Positions 32,168 through 41,760 are shown, counted from the stretch's first letter. The stretch is DNA of 64,000 nucleotides from an uncultured Erwinia sp. (GCA_946221915.1 CAMIKG010000014.1:1-64000); one strand, 5' to 3'. Notes: generated by a model from the sequence alone, not told the origin. Program-made: numbers and translations.

Positions 32168-33565
32168 GTGTCACTTTCGCTTTGGCAACAGTGTCTTGCC
32201 CGCCTGCAGGATGAGCTACCTGCCACAGAATTCAGCATGTGGATACGCCCGTTACAGGCCGAACTGAATGACAACACACTGGCCTTGTACGCACCAAATC
32301 GGTTTGTACTCGACTGGGTTCGTGATAAATATCTGAATAATATCAACGGACTGCTCAATGATTTTTGTGGCACGGACGCGCCATTATTGCGTTTTGAAGT
32401 TGGCAGCAAACCGGTCACCCAGACGATTAGTCAGCCGGTGGCCGCTGCCGCCAGCGTAAGCGCGCCGCCTGTGGCTACAGGTGTGCGTGCGGCGCCGTCA
32501 CGCCCAAGCTGGGACAATGTGCCCGCGCCTGCTGAGTTGTCTTACCGCTCGAACGTCAATACCAAACATAACTTCGACAACTTCGTTGAAGGTAAATCCA
32601 ACCAGCTGGCGCGCGCGGCGGCGCGTCAGGTTGCCGATAATCCGGGTGGCGCTTATAACCCGCTGTTCCTGTATGGCGGCACCGGTCTGGGTAAAACGCA
32701 CCTGCTGCACGCGGTGGGCAATGGCATTATGGCGCGTAAGCCGAATGCTAAAGTGGTGTATATGCACTCAGAACGCTTTGTGCAGGATATGGTGAAAGCG
32801 TTGCAGAACAACGCCATCGAAGAGTTTAAGCGCTACTATCGTTCAGTCGATGCGCTACTGATCGATGACATCCAGTTCTTCGCCAATAAAGAGCGTTCCC
32901 AGGAAGAGTTTTTCCATACCTTTAATGCTTTGCTGGAAGGCAATCAGCAGATCATTCTGACCTCGGATCGCTATCCAAAAGAGATCAACGGTGTGGAAGA
33001 TCGTCTGAAGTCACGCTTTGGCTGGGGCCTGACGGTGGCGATCGAGCCGCCGGAACTGGAAACCCGCGTGGCGATCCTGATGAAGAAAGCCGATGAAAAC
33101 GACATTCGCCTGCCGGGCGAAGTGGCGTTCTTTATTGCCAAGCGCCTGCGTTCCAATGTGCGTGAGCTGGAAGGCGCACTGAACCGCGTGATTGCCAACG
33201 CCAACTTTACCGGCCGGGCGATTACCATTGATTTTGTGCGCGAAGCGCTGCGCGATCTGCTGGCGCTGCAGGAAAAGCTGGTCACCATCGACAATATTCA
33301 GAAGACGGTGGCGGAGTATTATAAAATCAAGGTGGCCGATCTGCTCTCCAAACGTCGTTCCCGCTCGGTGGCGCGTCCGCGTCAGATGGCGATGGCGATG
33401 GCGAAAGAGCTGACCAACCATAGTTTGCCGGAAATCGGTGATGCTTTCGGGGGTCGCGACCATACGACCGTGCTGCATGCCTGCCGTAAAATAGAGCAGC
33501 TACGTGAAGAGAGTCACGACATTAAAGAAGATTTCTCAAATCTAATCAGAACATTATCTTCCTGA
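32168..33565 (+). CDS. dnaA: Chromosomal replication initiator protein DnaA
   Basis: Binds DnaA boxes at oriC, melts the origin and loads the DnaB-DnaC helicase. 465 aa from a GTG start with GGAG 6 nt upstream; an in-frame ATG at 32114 would add 18 unrelated residues and is rejected because E. coli DnaA also starts GTG-SLSLWQQ. Domain I (1-90), a variable linker, AAA+ domain with GGTGLGKTHL and LLIDDIQFF, and domain IV with the DNA-binding signature GGRDHTTVLHACRKI are intact. dnaN follows after 4 nt. Confidence 0.98.
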   Translation: MSLSLWQQCLARLQDELPATEFSMWIRPLQAELNDNTLALYAPNRFVLDWVRDKYLNNINGLLNDFCGTDAPLLRFEVGSKPVTQTISQPVAAAASVSAPPVATGVRAAPSRPSWDNVPAPAELSYRSNVNTKHNFDNFVEGKSNQLARAAARQVADNPGGAYNPLFLYGGTGLGKTHLLHAVGNGIMARKPNAKVVYMHSERFVQDMVKALQNNAIEEFKRYYRSVDALLIDDIQFFANKERSQEEFFHTFNALLEGNQQIILTSDRYPKEINGVEDRLKSRFGWGLTVAIEPPELETRVAILMKKADENDIRLPGEVAFFIAKRLRSNVRELEGALNRVIANANFTGRAITIDFVREALRDLLALQEKLVTIDNIQKTVAEYYKIKVADLLSKRRSRSVARPRQMAMAMAKELTNHSLPEIGDAFGGRDHTTVLHACRKIEQLREESHDIKEDFSNLIRTLSS

Positions 33566-33569
33566 CGCT

Positions 33570-34670
33570 ATGAAATTTATTGTAGAACGCGAGCATTTAC
33601 TCAAACCGTTACAGCAAGTGAGCAGCCCGTTAGGTGGCCGCCCTACGCTGCCGATCCTTGGTAACCTGCTGCTGCAGGTTAATGAAGGCAGCCTGCTGCT
33701 GACCGGTACCGATTTAGAAATGGAAATGGTTGCCCGTGTGGCGCTGGCGCAGGCCCATGAGCCTGGCGCCACCACCGTGCCGGCGCGCAAATTCTTTGAT
33801 ATCTGCCGCGGCTTGCCGGAAGGGGCGGAGATCAACGTGACGCTGGAAGGCGACAGAATGCTGGTGCGTTCTGGCCGCAGCCGTTTCTCACTGTCGACAC
33901 TGCCTGCCAGTGATTTCCCGAATCTGGACGACTGGCAGAGTGAAGTCGAATTCACCCTGCCGCAGGCGACGATGAAACGCCTGATCGAAGCCACGCAGTT
34001 TTCCATGGCGCACCAGGATGTACGTTACTACCTGAACGGCATGCTGTTTGAAACTGAAGGTGAAGAGCTGCGTACCGTCGCCACCGATGGCCACCGTCTG
34101 GCGGTGTGCTCCATGCCAATCGGGCAGGCGCTGCCAAATCATTCGGTGATCGTGCCGCGTAAAGGCGTGATTGAGCTGGTACGTTTGCTGGATGGCGGCG
34201 ACACACCGCTGCAGGTGCAGATCGGCAGCAATAATATCCGCGCCCATGTTGGCGACTTCATTTTCACTTCAAAACTGGTGGATGGCCGCTTCCCTGATTA
34301 TCGCCGCGTGTTGCCGAAAAATCCGGACAAGACTCTCGCTGCCGGCTGCGATCTGCTGAAGCAGGCATTTGCCCGTGCGGCGATTCTCTCCAATGAGAAA
34401 TTCCGCGGCGTTCGCCTGTATATCAGCGAAAACCAGCTCAAAATCACTGCTAACAACCCGGAGCAGGAAGAAGCGGAAGAGATGCTGGACGTCACTTATG
34501 GCGGCACCGATCTGGAAATTGGTTTTAACGTCAGTTACGTGCTGGATGTGCTGAACGCGCTGAAATGCGAGAATGTGCGTCTGTTACTGACCGATTCAGT
34601 GTCCAGCGTGCAGATTGAAGATGCTGCGAGTACCTCAGCAGCCTACGTCGTCATGCCCATGCGTCTGTAG
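33570..34670 (+). CDS. dnaN: DNA polymerase III beta sliding clamp
   Basis: Ring-shaped processivity factor that tethers Pol III and other proteins to DNA; 366 aa, the canonical length, with three topologically similar domains and the C-terminus YVVMPMRL forming the partner-binding cleft. It lies 4 nt after dnaA, so it is probably co-transcribed. Unlike E. coli, where recF overlaps dnaN, a 173-bp spacer with a repeat element follows. Confidence 0.98.
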   Translation: MKFIVEREHLLKPLQQVSSPLGGRPTLPILGNLLLQVNEGSLLLTGTDLEMEMVARVALAQAHEPGATTVPARKFFDICRGLPEGAEINVTLEGDRMLVRSGRSRFSLSTLPASDFPNLDDWQSEVEFTLPQATMKRLIEATQFSMAHQDVRYYLNGMLFETEGEELRTVATDGHRLAVCSMPIGQALPNHSVIVPRKGVIELVRLLDGGDTPLQVQIGSNNIRAHVGDFIFTSKLVDGRFPDYRRVLPKNPDKTLAAGCDLLKQAFARAAILSNEKFRGVRLYISENQLKITANNPEQEEAEEMLDVTYGGTDLEIGFNVSYVLDVLNALKCENVRLLLTDSVSSVQIEDAASTSAAYVVMPMRL

Positions 34671-34699
34671 GGGTGGAATATATCGGGCTAGCTTACTTG

Positions 34700-34810
34700 C
34701 CATTTTGGGCCTGGGCAGTGCTCAAAATCCTCACGTACTTATGTACGCTCCGGTTTTTGCGCGCTGTCCGCACCCAAACTGGCTGCGCCGCTGACGCCCT
34801 GGATCGAGTG
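34700..34810 (+). repeat. ERIC-like intergenic repeat between dnaN and recF
   Basis: The 173-bp spacer carries GCTCAAAATCCTCACGTAC-TTAT-GTACGCTCCGGTTTTTGCGC, with a hairpin CGTAC / GTACG (34734-34738 and 34743-34747) flanked by A- and T-rich arms. Layout and several words (CTTACTTATGTAAGCTCC in ERIC) resemble enterobacterial repetitive intergenic consensus elements. Only one copy is in the window, so family membership is inferred. Boundaries are approximate. Confidence 0.6.
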
Positions 34811-34843
34811 GGTGACTGATTCACCTGCGGAGTTGCTTCATCT

Positions 34844-35929
34844 ATGGCTTTAACCCGCCTGCTAATCAAAGACTTTCGTAATGTCGAAAATGCCGATCTC
34901 GCGCTGGCGCCGGGGTTTAACTTCCTCGTGGGCGCCAACGGCAGCGGTAAAACCAGCGTGCTGGAAGCCATCTACACGCTGGGTCACGGGCGGGCGTTTC
35001 GCAGCCTGCAGGCCGGACGCGTGATTCGTCACGATCAGGACGCCTTTGTGCTGCATGGCCGTATTGATGGCGCCGAGCGCGAAATGTCGGTCGGGCTGAC
35101 CAAAAACCGCCAGGGCGACAGCAAAGTGCGCATCGACGGCAGTGACGGCCACAAAGTGGCGGAACTGGCGCAGCTGCTGCCGATGCAGCTGATTACCCCG
35201 GAAGGCTTTACCCTGCTGAATGGCGGCCCGAAATACCGCCGCGCCTATATCGACTGGGGCTGTTTTCATAACGAACCGGGTTTCTTTAACGCCTGGAGCA
35301 ACCTGCGTCGCCTGTTAAAACAGCGCAACGCCGCACTGCGCCAGGTGTCGCGCTATCAGCAGATCCGCGCATGGGATCTGGAGCTGGCGCCGCTGGCGGA
35401 ACAAATCAGCCAGTGGCGCGCGCAATACAGCGAAGCGATTGCGGCGGATATCACCACCACCTGCGCCCAGTTTTTACCGGAGTTTGAACTCAGTTTCTCT
35501 TTCCAGCGCGGCTGGGATAAAGAGAGTGACTATGCTGAGCTGCTGGAACGGCAGTTCGAACGCGATCGCGCGTTAACCTATACCGCCAGCGGCCCGCACA
35601 AAGCGGATTTCCGTATCCGTGCCGAGGGCACGCCGGTGGAAGATTTACTGTCGCGCGGGCAGTTAAAGCTGCTGATGTGTGCTTTACGCCTTGCGCAGGG
35701 TGAGTTCCTCACCCGTCAGAACGGGCGACGTTGCCTGTATCTGATCGATGATTTTGCCTCTGAGCTGGACGAAAGCCGTCGCCGCCTGTTAGCGGAGAGG
35801 CTGAAGGCCACCCAGGCCCAGGTTTTTGTCAGCGCCATCGGTGCGGAACACGTTATCGATATGGCTGATGAAAAGGGCAAGATGTTCCGCGTAGAACAGG
35901 GTAAAATAGCTGTTCAACCTGAAGATTAA
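34844..35929 (+). CDS. recF: DNA replication and repair protein RecF
   Basis: SMC-like ATPase that helps load RecA on gapped DNA with RecO and RecR; 361 aa. Walker A GANGSGKTSVLEAIYTLGHGR is at residues 29-49, the signature near LLSRGQLKLLMCALRLAQ, and Walker B/D-loop LYLIDDFASELDE. The nearest SD-like GGAG is 11 nt from the ATG, longer than ideal. Separation from dnaN by an ERIC-like element may change its expression. gyrB starts 17 nt downstream. Confidence 0.97.
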   Translation: MALTRLLIKDFRNVENADLALAPGFNFLVGANGSGKTSVLEAIYTLGHGRAFRSLQAGRVIRHDQDAFVLHGRIDGAEREMSVGLTKNRQGDSKVRIDGSDGHKVAELAQLLPMQLITPEGFTLLNGGPKYRRAYIDWGCFHNEPGFFNAWSNLRRLLKQRNAALRQVSRYQQIRAWDLELAPLAEQISQWRAQYSEAIAADITTTCAQFLPEFELSFSFQRGWDKESDYAELLERQFERDRALTYTASGPHKADFRIRAEGTPVEDLLSRGQLKLLMCALRLAQGEFLTRQNGRRCLYLIDDFASELDESRRRLLAERLKATQAQVFVSAIGAEHVIDMADEKGKMFRVEQGKIAVQPED

Positions 35930-35946
35930 ATGAGCGAGAAACGTTG

Positions 35947-38355
35947 ATGTCGAATTCTTATGACTCCTCAAGTATCAAAGTTCTGAAAGGGCTTGATGCG
36001 GTACGCAAACGCCCGGGTATGTATATCGGCGATACGGATGACGGCACCGGTCTGCATCACATGGTATTCGAGGTTGTGGATAACGCCATTGACGAAGCAC
36101 TTGCCGGGCACTGTAAAGACATTGTCGTGACCATTCATGCGGATAACTCCGTTTCCGTACAGGATGATGGCCGTGGTATTCCGACCGGCATTCACCCGGA
36201 AGAGGGGGTGTCTGCGGCGGAAGTGATCATGACGGTACTGCACGCCGGCGGTAAGTTCGATGACAACTCGTATAAAGTTTCCGGTGGTCTGCACGGCGTG
36301 GGTGTCTCCGTGGTTAACGCCCTGTCGCAGAAACTGGAACTGACCATTCGTCGCGAAGGCAAAGTGCACCAGCAGATTTACGTGCACGGTGTGCCGCAGG
36401 CGCCGCTGGGTGTCACCGGTGAAACCGACGTGACCGGTACCCGCGTGCGTTTCTGGCCAAGCCTTGAGACCTTCACCAACGTCACTGAATTTGAATATGA
36501 CATTCTGGCGAAGCGTCTGCGCGAGCTCTCCTTCCTGAACTCTGGCGTCTCTATTCGCCTGGAAGATAAGCGCGATGGCAAAAACGATCACTACCACTAC
36601 GAAGGCGGCATCAAAGCGTTCGTGGAGTATCTGAACAAGAATAAAACGCCAATTCACCCGAACGTGTTCTATTTTTCTACGGAAAAAGACGGTATCGGCG
36701 TGGAAGTGGCGCTGCAGTGGAACGACGGTTTCCAGGAAAATATCTACTGCTTTACCAACAACATTCCACAGCGTGATGGTGGTACTCACCTCGCGGGCTT
36801 CCGTGCGGCGATGACCCGTACGCTGAATGCTTACATGGATAAAGAAGGCTACAGCAAAAAAGCCAAGGTCAGTGCCACCGGTGACGATGCGCGTGAAGGC
36901 CTGATTGCCGTTGTATCAGTAAAAGTGCCGGACCCGAAATTCTCGTCCCAGACCAAAGATAAACTGGTTTCTTCCGAAGTGAAATCGGCGGTAGAGCAGC
37001 AGATGAATGAACTGCTGGCTGAGTACCTGCTGGAAAATCCGAATGATGCGAAAATCGTCGTCGGCAAAATCATTGATGCCGCACGCGCCCGTGAAGCCGC
37101 GCGTCGTGCCCGTGAAATGACCCGCCGTAAAGGCGCGCTGGACCTGGCGGGCCTGCCAGGCAAACTGGCGGATTGCCAGGAGCGCGACCCGGCGCTGTCT
37201 GAAATCTACCTGGTGGAGGGTGATTCTGCAGGCGGTTCCGCCAAGCAGGGTCGTAACCGTAAAAACCAGGCGATTCTGCCGCTGAAAGGTAAAATCCTTA
37301 ACGTCGAGAAAGCACGCTTCGACAAGATGCTCTCTTCGCAGGAAGTGGCGACGCTGATCACGGCACTGGGCTGCGGCATTGGCCGTGATGAATACAACCC
37401 GGACAAGCTGCGTTATCACAGCATCATCATCATGACCGATGCGGACGTCGACGGCTCGCACATTCGTACGCTGCTGTTGACCTTCTTCTACCGCCAGATG
37501 CCGGAAATCGTTGAGCGTGGTCATGTCTATATTGCTCAGCCGCCGCTGTATAAAGTGAAAAAAGGCAAGCAGGAACAGTACATTAAAGACGACGAAGCGA
37601 TGGATCAGTATCAGATCGCTATCGCGCTTGATGGTGCGACCCTGCACACCAATGCCGATGCGCCAGCGCTGGGCGGCAAACCGCTGGAAGATCTGGTGGC
37701 GGAATACAACAGTACGCAGAAAATGATCAAGCGTATGGAGCGTCGCTTCCCGCTGGCGCTGCTGAATGGCCTGATTTATCACCCAACCCTGAGCGACCTG
37801 AGCAATCAGGCGGCAGTGCAGCAGTGGATTGATGCGCTGGTGGCTTATCTCAACGAGCGTGAGCAACACGGCAGCAGCTACAACGCTATCGTGCGTGAAA
37901 ACCGCGAGCTGAACCTGTTCGAGCCGGTGCTGCGCGTGCGTACCCACGGCGTGGACAGCGACTACCCGCTGGATAACGAGTTTGTGCTGGGCGGCGAGTA
38001 TCGCAAAATCTGTGCGCTGGGTGAGAAGCTACGCGGCCTGATTGAGCAGGATGCCTTTATCGAACGTGGCGAACGCCGTCAGCCCGTCGCCAGCTTCGAG
38101 CAGGCGCTGGAGTGGCTGGTGAAAGAGTCGCGTCGCGGCCTGTCCGTACAGCGTTATAAAGGTCTGGGCGAGATGAACCCGGAACAGCTGTGGGAAACCA
38201 CCATGGATCCCGACAGCCGCCGTATGATGCGTGTCACCGTGAAAGATGCGATTGCTGCCGATCAGCTGTTCACCACCCTGATGGGTGATGCGGTTGAACC
38301 ACGTCGCGCCTTTATCGAAGAGAACGCGCTGAAAGCCGCGAATATCGATATCTAA
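35947..38355 (+). CDS. gyrB: DNA gyrase subunit B
   Basis: ATPase subunit of DNA gyrase, which introduces negative supercoils; 802 aa. GHKL ATPase motifs (EVVDNAIDEALAGH, DDGRGIPTGIHP, GGLHGVGVSVVNAL), the transducer domain, the TOPRIM motifs (LVEGDSAGGSAKQGRNRKNQ and DADVDGSHIRTLL) and the C-terminal tail are intact. The Asp of GDSAGG and the Lys of RNRKNQ, sites of quinolone resistance in E. coli, are wild type. ATG 35947 is chosen over an adjacent in-frame TTG at 35944. Confidence 0.98.
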   Translation: MSNSYDSSSIKVLKGLDAVRKRPGMYIGDTDDGTGLHHMVFEVVDNAIDEALAGHCKDIVVTIHADNSVSVQDDGRGIPTGIHPEEGVSAAEVIMTVLHAGGKFDDNSYKVSGGLHGVGVSVVNALSQKLELTIRREGKVHQQIYVHGVPQAPLGVTGETDVTGTRVRFWPSLETFTNVTEFEYDILAKRLRELSFLNSGVSIRLEDKRDGKNDHYHYEGGIKAFVEYLNKNKTPIHPNVFYFSTEKDGIGVEVALQWNDGFQENIYCFTNNIPQRDGGTHLAGFRAAMTRTLNAYMDKEGYSKKAKVSATGDDAREGLIAVVSVKVPDPKFSSQTKDKLVSSEVKSAVEQQMNELLAEYLLENPNDAKIVVGKIIDAARAREAARRAREMTRRKGALDLAGLPGKLADCQERDPALSEIYLVEGDSAGGSAKQGRNRKNQAILPLKGKILNVEKARFDKMLSSQEVATLITALGCGIGRDEYNPDKLRYHSIIIMTDADVDGSHIRTLLLTFFYRQMPEIVERGHVYIAQPPLYKVKKGKQEQYIKDDEAMDQYQIAIALDGATLHTNADAPALGGKPLEDLVAEYNSTQKMIKRMERRFPLALLNGLIYHPTLSDLSNQAAVQQWIDALVAYLNEREQHGSSYNAIVRENRELNLFEPVLRVRTHGVDSDYPLDNEFVLGGEYRKICALGEKLRGLIEQDAFIERGERRQPVASFEQALEWLVKESRRGLSVQRYKGLGEMNPEQLWETTMDPDSRRMMRVTVKDAIAADQLFTTLMGDAVEPRRAFIEENALKAANIDI

Positions 38356-38400
38356 GCCCGCTACTTTTTCCCGGTGTCTGCCGGGTCAGAAGCGTTCAGA

Positions 38401-38434
38401 AGCCCGGCAAGTGTCATACTGCCGGGCTTTTCTT
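38401..38434 (+). terminator. gyrB terminator
   Basis: 9-bp stem AGCCCGGCA / TGCCGGGCT (38401-38409 with 38420-38428) followed by TTTCTTTG, 45 nt after the gyrB stop. A smaller CCCGG/CCGGG stem lies just before it (38370-38385). Confidence 0.85.
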
Positions 38435-38553
38435 TGCCTGCAAAAGAGGAATCAAACCGCGTCATCCCGCCCTCCTTTCCCACTGACTCTTTTACTGTTT
38501 TTTGAGCGGAATCGCGTTAGCATGAGGCAGGACTCATTTCAACCGGGGATCTC

Positions 38554-39366
38554 ATGGCTATCAAACTTATTGCAATCGACATGGACGGCACTTTGCTGCT
38601 GCCAGACCACACCATTTCTCCTGCCGTTAAAAACGCCATTGCCGCTGCCCGCGCGCAGGGCGTGAACGTGGTGCTGACCACCGGCCGCCCGTATGCCGGA
38701 GTTCATCGTTACCTGAAAGAGCTGCATATGGAGCAGGAAGGGGATTACTGCATCACTTATAACGGTGCGCTGGTGCAGAAGGCGGGTGATGGCAGCACAG
38801 TGGCGCAGACCGCGCTGAGCTACGACGATTACCTGTTCCTGGAAAAACTGTCCCGCGAAGTGGGTTCACACTTCCATGCGCTCGATCGCAACACGCTGTA
38901 TACCGCCAACCGCGATATCAGCTATTACACCGTGCATGAATCCTATGTTGCCACGATTCCGCTGGTGTTCTGTGAAGCGGAGAAAATGGACCCGAACACG
39001 CAGTTCCTGAAAGTGATGATGATCGATGAGCCAGCCATTCTGGATAAAGCGATCACGCGTATTCCGGCGGAAGTGAAAGAGAAATACACCGTGCTGAAAA
39101 GCGCGCCGTACTTCCTTGAAATTCTTGATAAACGCGTCAACAAAGGCACCGGTGTAAAATCGCTGGCTGATGCGCTGGGTATTAAGCCGGAAGAGATTAT
39201 GACCATTGGCGATCAGGAAAATGATATCGCCATGCTGGAGTTCGCCGGGGTGGGTGTGGCGATGGATAATGCCATCCCGTCAGTGAAAGAAGTGGCGAAT
39301 TTCGTTACCAAATCCAACCTTGAAGATGGCGTAGCGTACGCGATTGAGAAGTTTGTTCTGCAATAA
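38554..39366 (+). CDS. yidA: HAD-superfamily sugar phosphatase YidA
   Basis: 270-aa Cof-type HAD phosphatase acting on sugar phosphates in E. coli. Motif I IDMDGTLL (nucleophile Asp), motif II TTGRPYAG, the K in KGTGVKSLADALGI and the acidic motif IGDQENDIAMLEFAG are all conserved; the cap domain is C2-type. Sits between gyrB and dgoR as in E. coli and ends at its own terminator. Confidence 0.96.
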   Translation: MAIKLIAIDMDGTLLLPDHTISPAVKNAIAAARAQGVNVVLTTGRPYAGVHRYLKELHMEQEGDYCITYNGALVQKAGDGSTVAQTALSYDDYLFLEKLSREVGSHFHALDRNTLYTANRDISYYTVHESYVATIPLVFCEAEKMDPNTQFLKVMMIDEPAILDKAITRIPAEVKEKYTVLKSAPYFLEILDKRVNKGTGVKSLADALGIKPEEIMTIGDQENDIAMLEFAGVGVAMDNAIPSVKEVANFVTKSNLEDGVAYAIEKFVLQ

Positions 39367-39386
39367 CAGCGTTATCACTGCACGTC

Positions 39387-39416
39387 AGCCCTGGTTAACC
39401 ACCGGGGCTTTTTTTT
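39387..39416 (+). terminator. yidA terminator
   Basis: 9-bp stem AGCCCTGGT / ACCGGGGCT (one G-T pair), 5-nt loop, followed by seven T residues (39410-39416). Confidence 0.9.
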
Positions 39417-39455
39417 AACTTCCGTACGACCAATTGTTCTTTTTGTGATCTGGAT

Positions 39456-39487
39456 TGTAGTACAACGCATTTTAATTGTACTACATT
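39456..39487 (+). promoter_or_regulatory. Paired DgoR operators upstream of dgoR
   Basis: TTGTAGTACAA (39456-39466, perfect palindrome) and TTGTACTACAT (39477-39487, one mismatch) are spaced 21 bp apart, two helical turns, about 110 nt before dgoR. FadR-subfamily GntR regulators bind such TTGTA-N-TACAA palindromes, and DgoR in E. coli autorepresses dgo. Binding here is inferred. Confidence 0.75.
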
Positions 39488-39594
39488 ACCGCCATGGAAA
39501 TGACGGATGACGGCATTTTTGTACTGCAAAAGTGAAGCGAAATTCGGCGGTCGCGGTAAAGTAGTGATGGACACTCAGAGCACAAGGACTCTCC

Positions 39595-40284
39595 ATGACT
39601 CTTAATAAAACCGATCGCATCGTCATCACGCTGGGCAGCCAGATCGTCAGCGGCAAGTACGTACCGGGTTCGCCACTGCCTGCAGAGGCCGAGCTGTGCG
39701 AAGAGTTTGCCACTTCGCGCAACATCATCCGCGAAGTGTTCCGCTCGCTGATGGCGAAGCGGCTGATTGAAATGAAGCGTTATCGCGGCGCGTTCGTCGC
39801 CCCGCGTAACCAGTGGAACTACCTCGATACCGACGTCCTGCAGTGGGTGCTGGAAAACGATGATGACCCACGGCTGATCGGCTCGATGAGCGAGGTGCGT
39901 AATCTGGTGGAACCGGCCATTGCCCGCTGGGCGGCGGAACGTGCGACGTCAGGTGACCTGGCGCAGATTGAGGCGGCGCTCAACGACATGATCGCCAACA
40001 ACCAGAATCGGGACGCGTTTAACGAAGCGGATATTCGCTACCACGAAGCGGTGCTGCAGTCGGTACATAACCCGGTGTTACAGCAGCTTAGCGTAGCGAT
40101 CAGCTCGCTGCAGCGTGTGGTGTTTGAACGTACCTGGATGGGCGATGAGGCCAATATGCCGAAAACGCTCCAGGAACATAAAGCGCTGTTCGATGCGATA
40201 CGGCATCAGGACGGCGATGCGGCAGAGCAGGCGGCGCTTACCATGATCGCCAGCTCAACACGAAGGCTAAAGGAAATTACATGA
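39595..40284 (+). CDS. dgoR: D-galactonate-responsive GntR/FadR-family repressor
   Basis: 229-aa repressor of the galactonate operon. N-terminal winged helix (about 5-70, LPAEAELCEEFATSRNIIREVFRSLMAKRLIEMKR) and an all-helical FCD ligand-binding domain (from about 90) with conserved acidic/His residues. D-galactonate releases E. coli DgoR from its operator. First gene of dgoRKADT and shares 4 nt with dgoK. Paired palindromic operators lie upstream. Confidence 0.95.
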   Translation: MTLNKTDRIVITLGSQIVSGKYVPGSPLPAEAELCEEFATSRNIIREVFRSLMAKRLIEMKRYRGAFVAPRNQWNYLDTDVLQWVLENDDDPRLIGSMSEVRNLVEPAIARWAAERATSGDLAQIEAALNDMIANNQNRDAFNEADIRYHEAVLQSVHNPVLQQLSVAISSLQRVVFERTWMGDEANMPKTLQEHKALFDAIRHQDGDAAEQAALTMIASSTRRLKEIT

Positions 40285-41159
40285 CATCTCGCTACATCGC
40301 TATTGACTGGGGATCGACCAATTTGCGCGCCTGGCTGTATCAGGGTGACAAATGCCTGGAGAGCAGGCAATCAGAAGCAGGCGTGACGCGTCTGAACGGT
40401 AAATCCCCCGCAGCGGTGTTAGCGGAAGTCACCGAAAACTGGCGTGAAGACGCCACGCCGGTGGTGATGGCGGGCATGGTCGGCAGCAACGTGGGCTGGA
40501 AAGTTGCCCCTTATCTGCCGGTTCCTGCACATTTCTCTGCTATTGGTCAGCAGTTAACGTCCGCTGGCGACAATATCTGGATTATTCCCGGTTTGTGCGT
40601 GGCGCGTGACGACAACCACAATGTGATGCGCGGCGAAGAGACACAACTGCTCGGTGCGCGCACGCTTTCCCCTTCTTCTGTCTATGTGATGCCGGGCACC
40701 CACTGTAAATGGGTGCGGGCCGATGCTGAGCAAATCCACGATTTCCGCACTGTCATGACCGGCGAACTGCACCATCTGTTACTGCGCCATTCGCTGGTAG
40801 GCGCGGGCCTGCCGCAGCAGGAAAACTCGGAAGCGGCGTTTGCCGCCGGGCTGGAGCGCGGTCTCGCCTCGCCTGCCGTTCTGCCGCAACTTTTTGAAGT
40901 TCGCGCCTCGCACGTGCTGGGAACGCTGCCGCGTGAGCAGGTGAGCGAATTTTTATCTGGCCTGCTGATTGGCGCGGAAGTCGCCAGCATGCGCGACTAT
41001 ATCGCAGGTGAGCAGGCCATCACTATTGTCGCTGGCGCATCGCTGACCGCACGCTACCAGCAGGCGTTCCGCGCCGCGGGGCGTGAGGTGGCCACGGTGG
41101 CTGGCGACACGGCATTTCAGGCAGGCATAAGGAGCATCGCTCATGCAGTGGCAAACTAA
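40281..41159 (+). CDS. dgoK: 2-dehydro-3-deoxygalactonokinase
   Basis: Phosphorylates 2-dehydro-3-deoxy-D-galactonate with ATP, second step of galactonate catabolism. 292 aa, DgoK family with ASKHA-like IAIDWGSTNLRAWL at the N-terminus and the motif VMPGTHCKWVRA near 137. Overlaps dgoR by 4 nt and dgoA by 17 nt, giving tight translational coupling. Confidence 0.95.
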   Translation: MTSRYIAIDWGSTNLRAWLYQGDKCLESRQSEAGVTRLNGKSPAAVLAEVTENWREDATPVVMAGMVGSNVGWKVAPYLPVPAHFSAIGQQLTSAGDNIWIIPGLCVARDDNHNVMRGEETQLLGARTLSPSSVYVMPGTHCKWVRADAEQIHDFRTVMTGELHHLLLRHSLVGAGLPQQENSEAAFAAGLERGLASPAVLPQLFEVRASHVLGTLPREQVSEFLSGLLIGAEVASMRDYIAGEQAITIVAGASLTARYQQAFRAAGREVATVAGDTAFQAGIRSIAHAVAN

Positions 41160-41760
41160 TCTCCCGCTGATCGCAATCCTGCGCGGCATCACCCCTGACG
41201 AAGCGCTGGCGCACGTCGCGGCGGTAATCGACGCGGGTTTTGACGCGATTGAGATCCCGCTTAACTCTCCGCAGTGGGAGAAAAGCATCCCGGCGGTAGT
41301 CGGGGCGTTTGGGGATAAAGCATTAATCGGCGCAGGCACCGTTCTGCAGCCTGGGCAGGTCGACCAGCTTGCCAAAATGGGTTGCAAACTGATCGTAACA
41401 CCTAACATTCAGCCCGAGGTGATTCGCCGCGCGGTAGCATACGGCATGACCGTCTGTCCGGGATGCGCCACTGCCACCGAAGCGTTTAACGCACTCGATG
41501 CCGGCGCGCAGGGACTGAAAATTTTCCCGTCATCGGCTTTTGGCCCGGACTATATCAAAGCGCTGAAAGCGGTGCTGCCGGCAGAGGTTCCGGTGTTTGC
41601 CGTCGGCGGCGTGACGCCGGAAAACCTGGCGCAATGGATTCAGGCAGGGTGCGTGGGCGCCGGGTTGGGCAGCGATCTCTATCGCGCCGGACAATCCGTT
41701 GAGCGTACCGCGCAGCAGGCTGCGGCATTTGTTAAGGCGTATCGAGAGGCTGTGAAATGA
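41143..41760 (+). CDS. dgoA: 2-dehydro-3-deoxy-6-phosphogalactonate aldolase
   Basis: Cleaves KDPGal to pyruvate and glyceraldehyde-3-phosphate. 205-aa class I aldolase of the KDPG family; the Schiff-base Lys is in GLKIFPSS and the catalytic Glu in AIEIPLNS, with the phosphate loop GGVTPENL and GLGSDLYRAG. Overlaps both neighbours (17 nt with dgoK, 4 nt with dgoD). Confidence 0.96.
   Translation: MQWQTNLPLIAILRGITPDEALAHVAAVIDAGFDAIEIPLNSPQWEKSIPAVVGAFGDKALIGAGTVLQPGQVDQLAKMGCKLIVTPNIQPEVIRRAVAYGMTVCPGCATATEAFNALDAGAQGLKIFPSSAFGPDYIKALKAVLPAEVPVFAVGGVTPENLAQWIQAGCVGAGLGSDLYRAGQSVERTAQQAAAFVKAYREAVK

Noticed and set aside
36916..37947. 343-codon minus-strand frame
   Set aside because: Lies wholly inside gyrB and has no recognisable domain.
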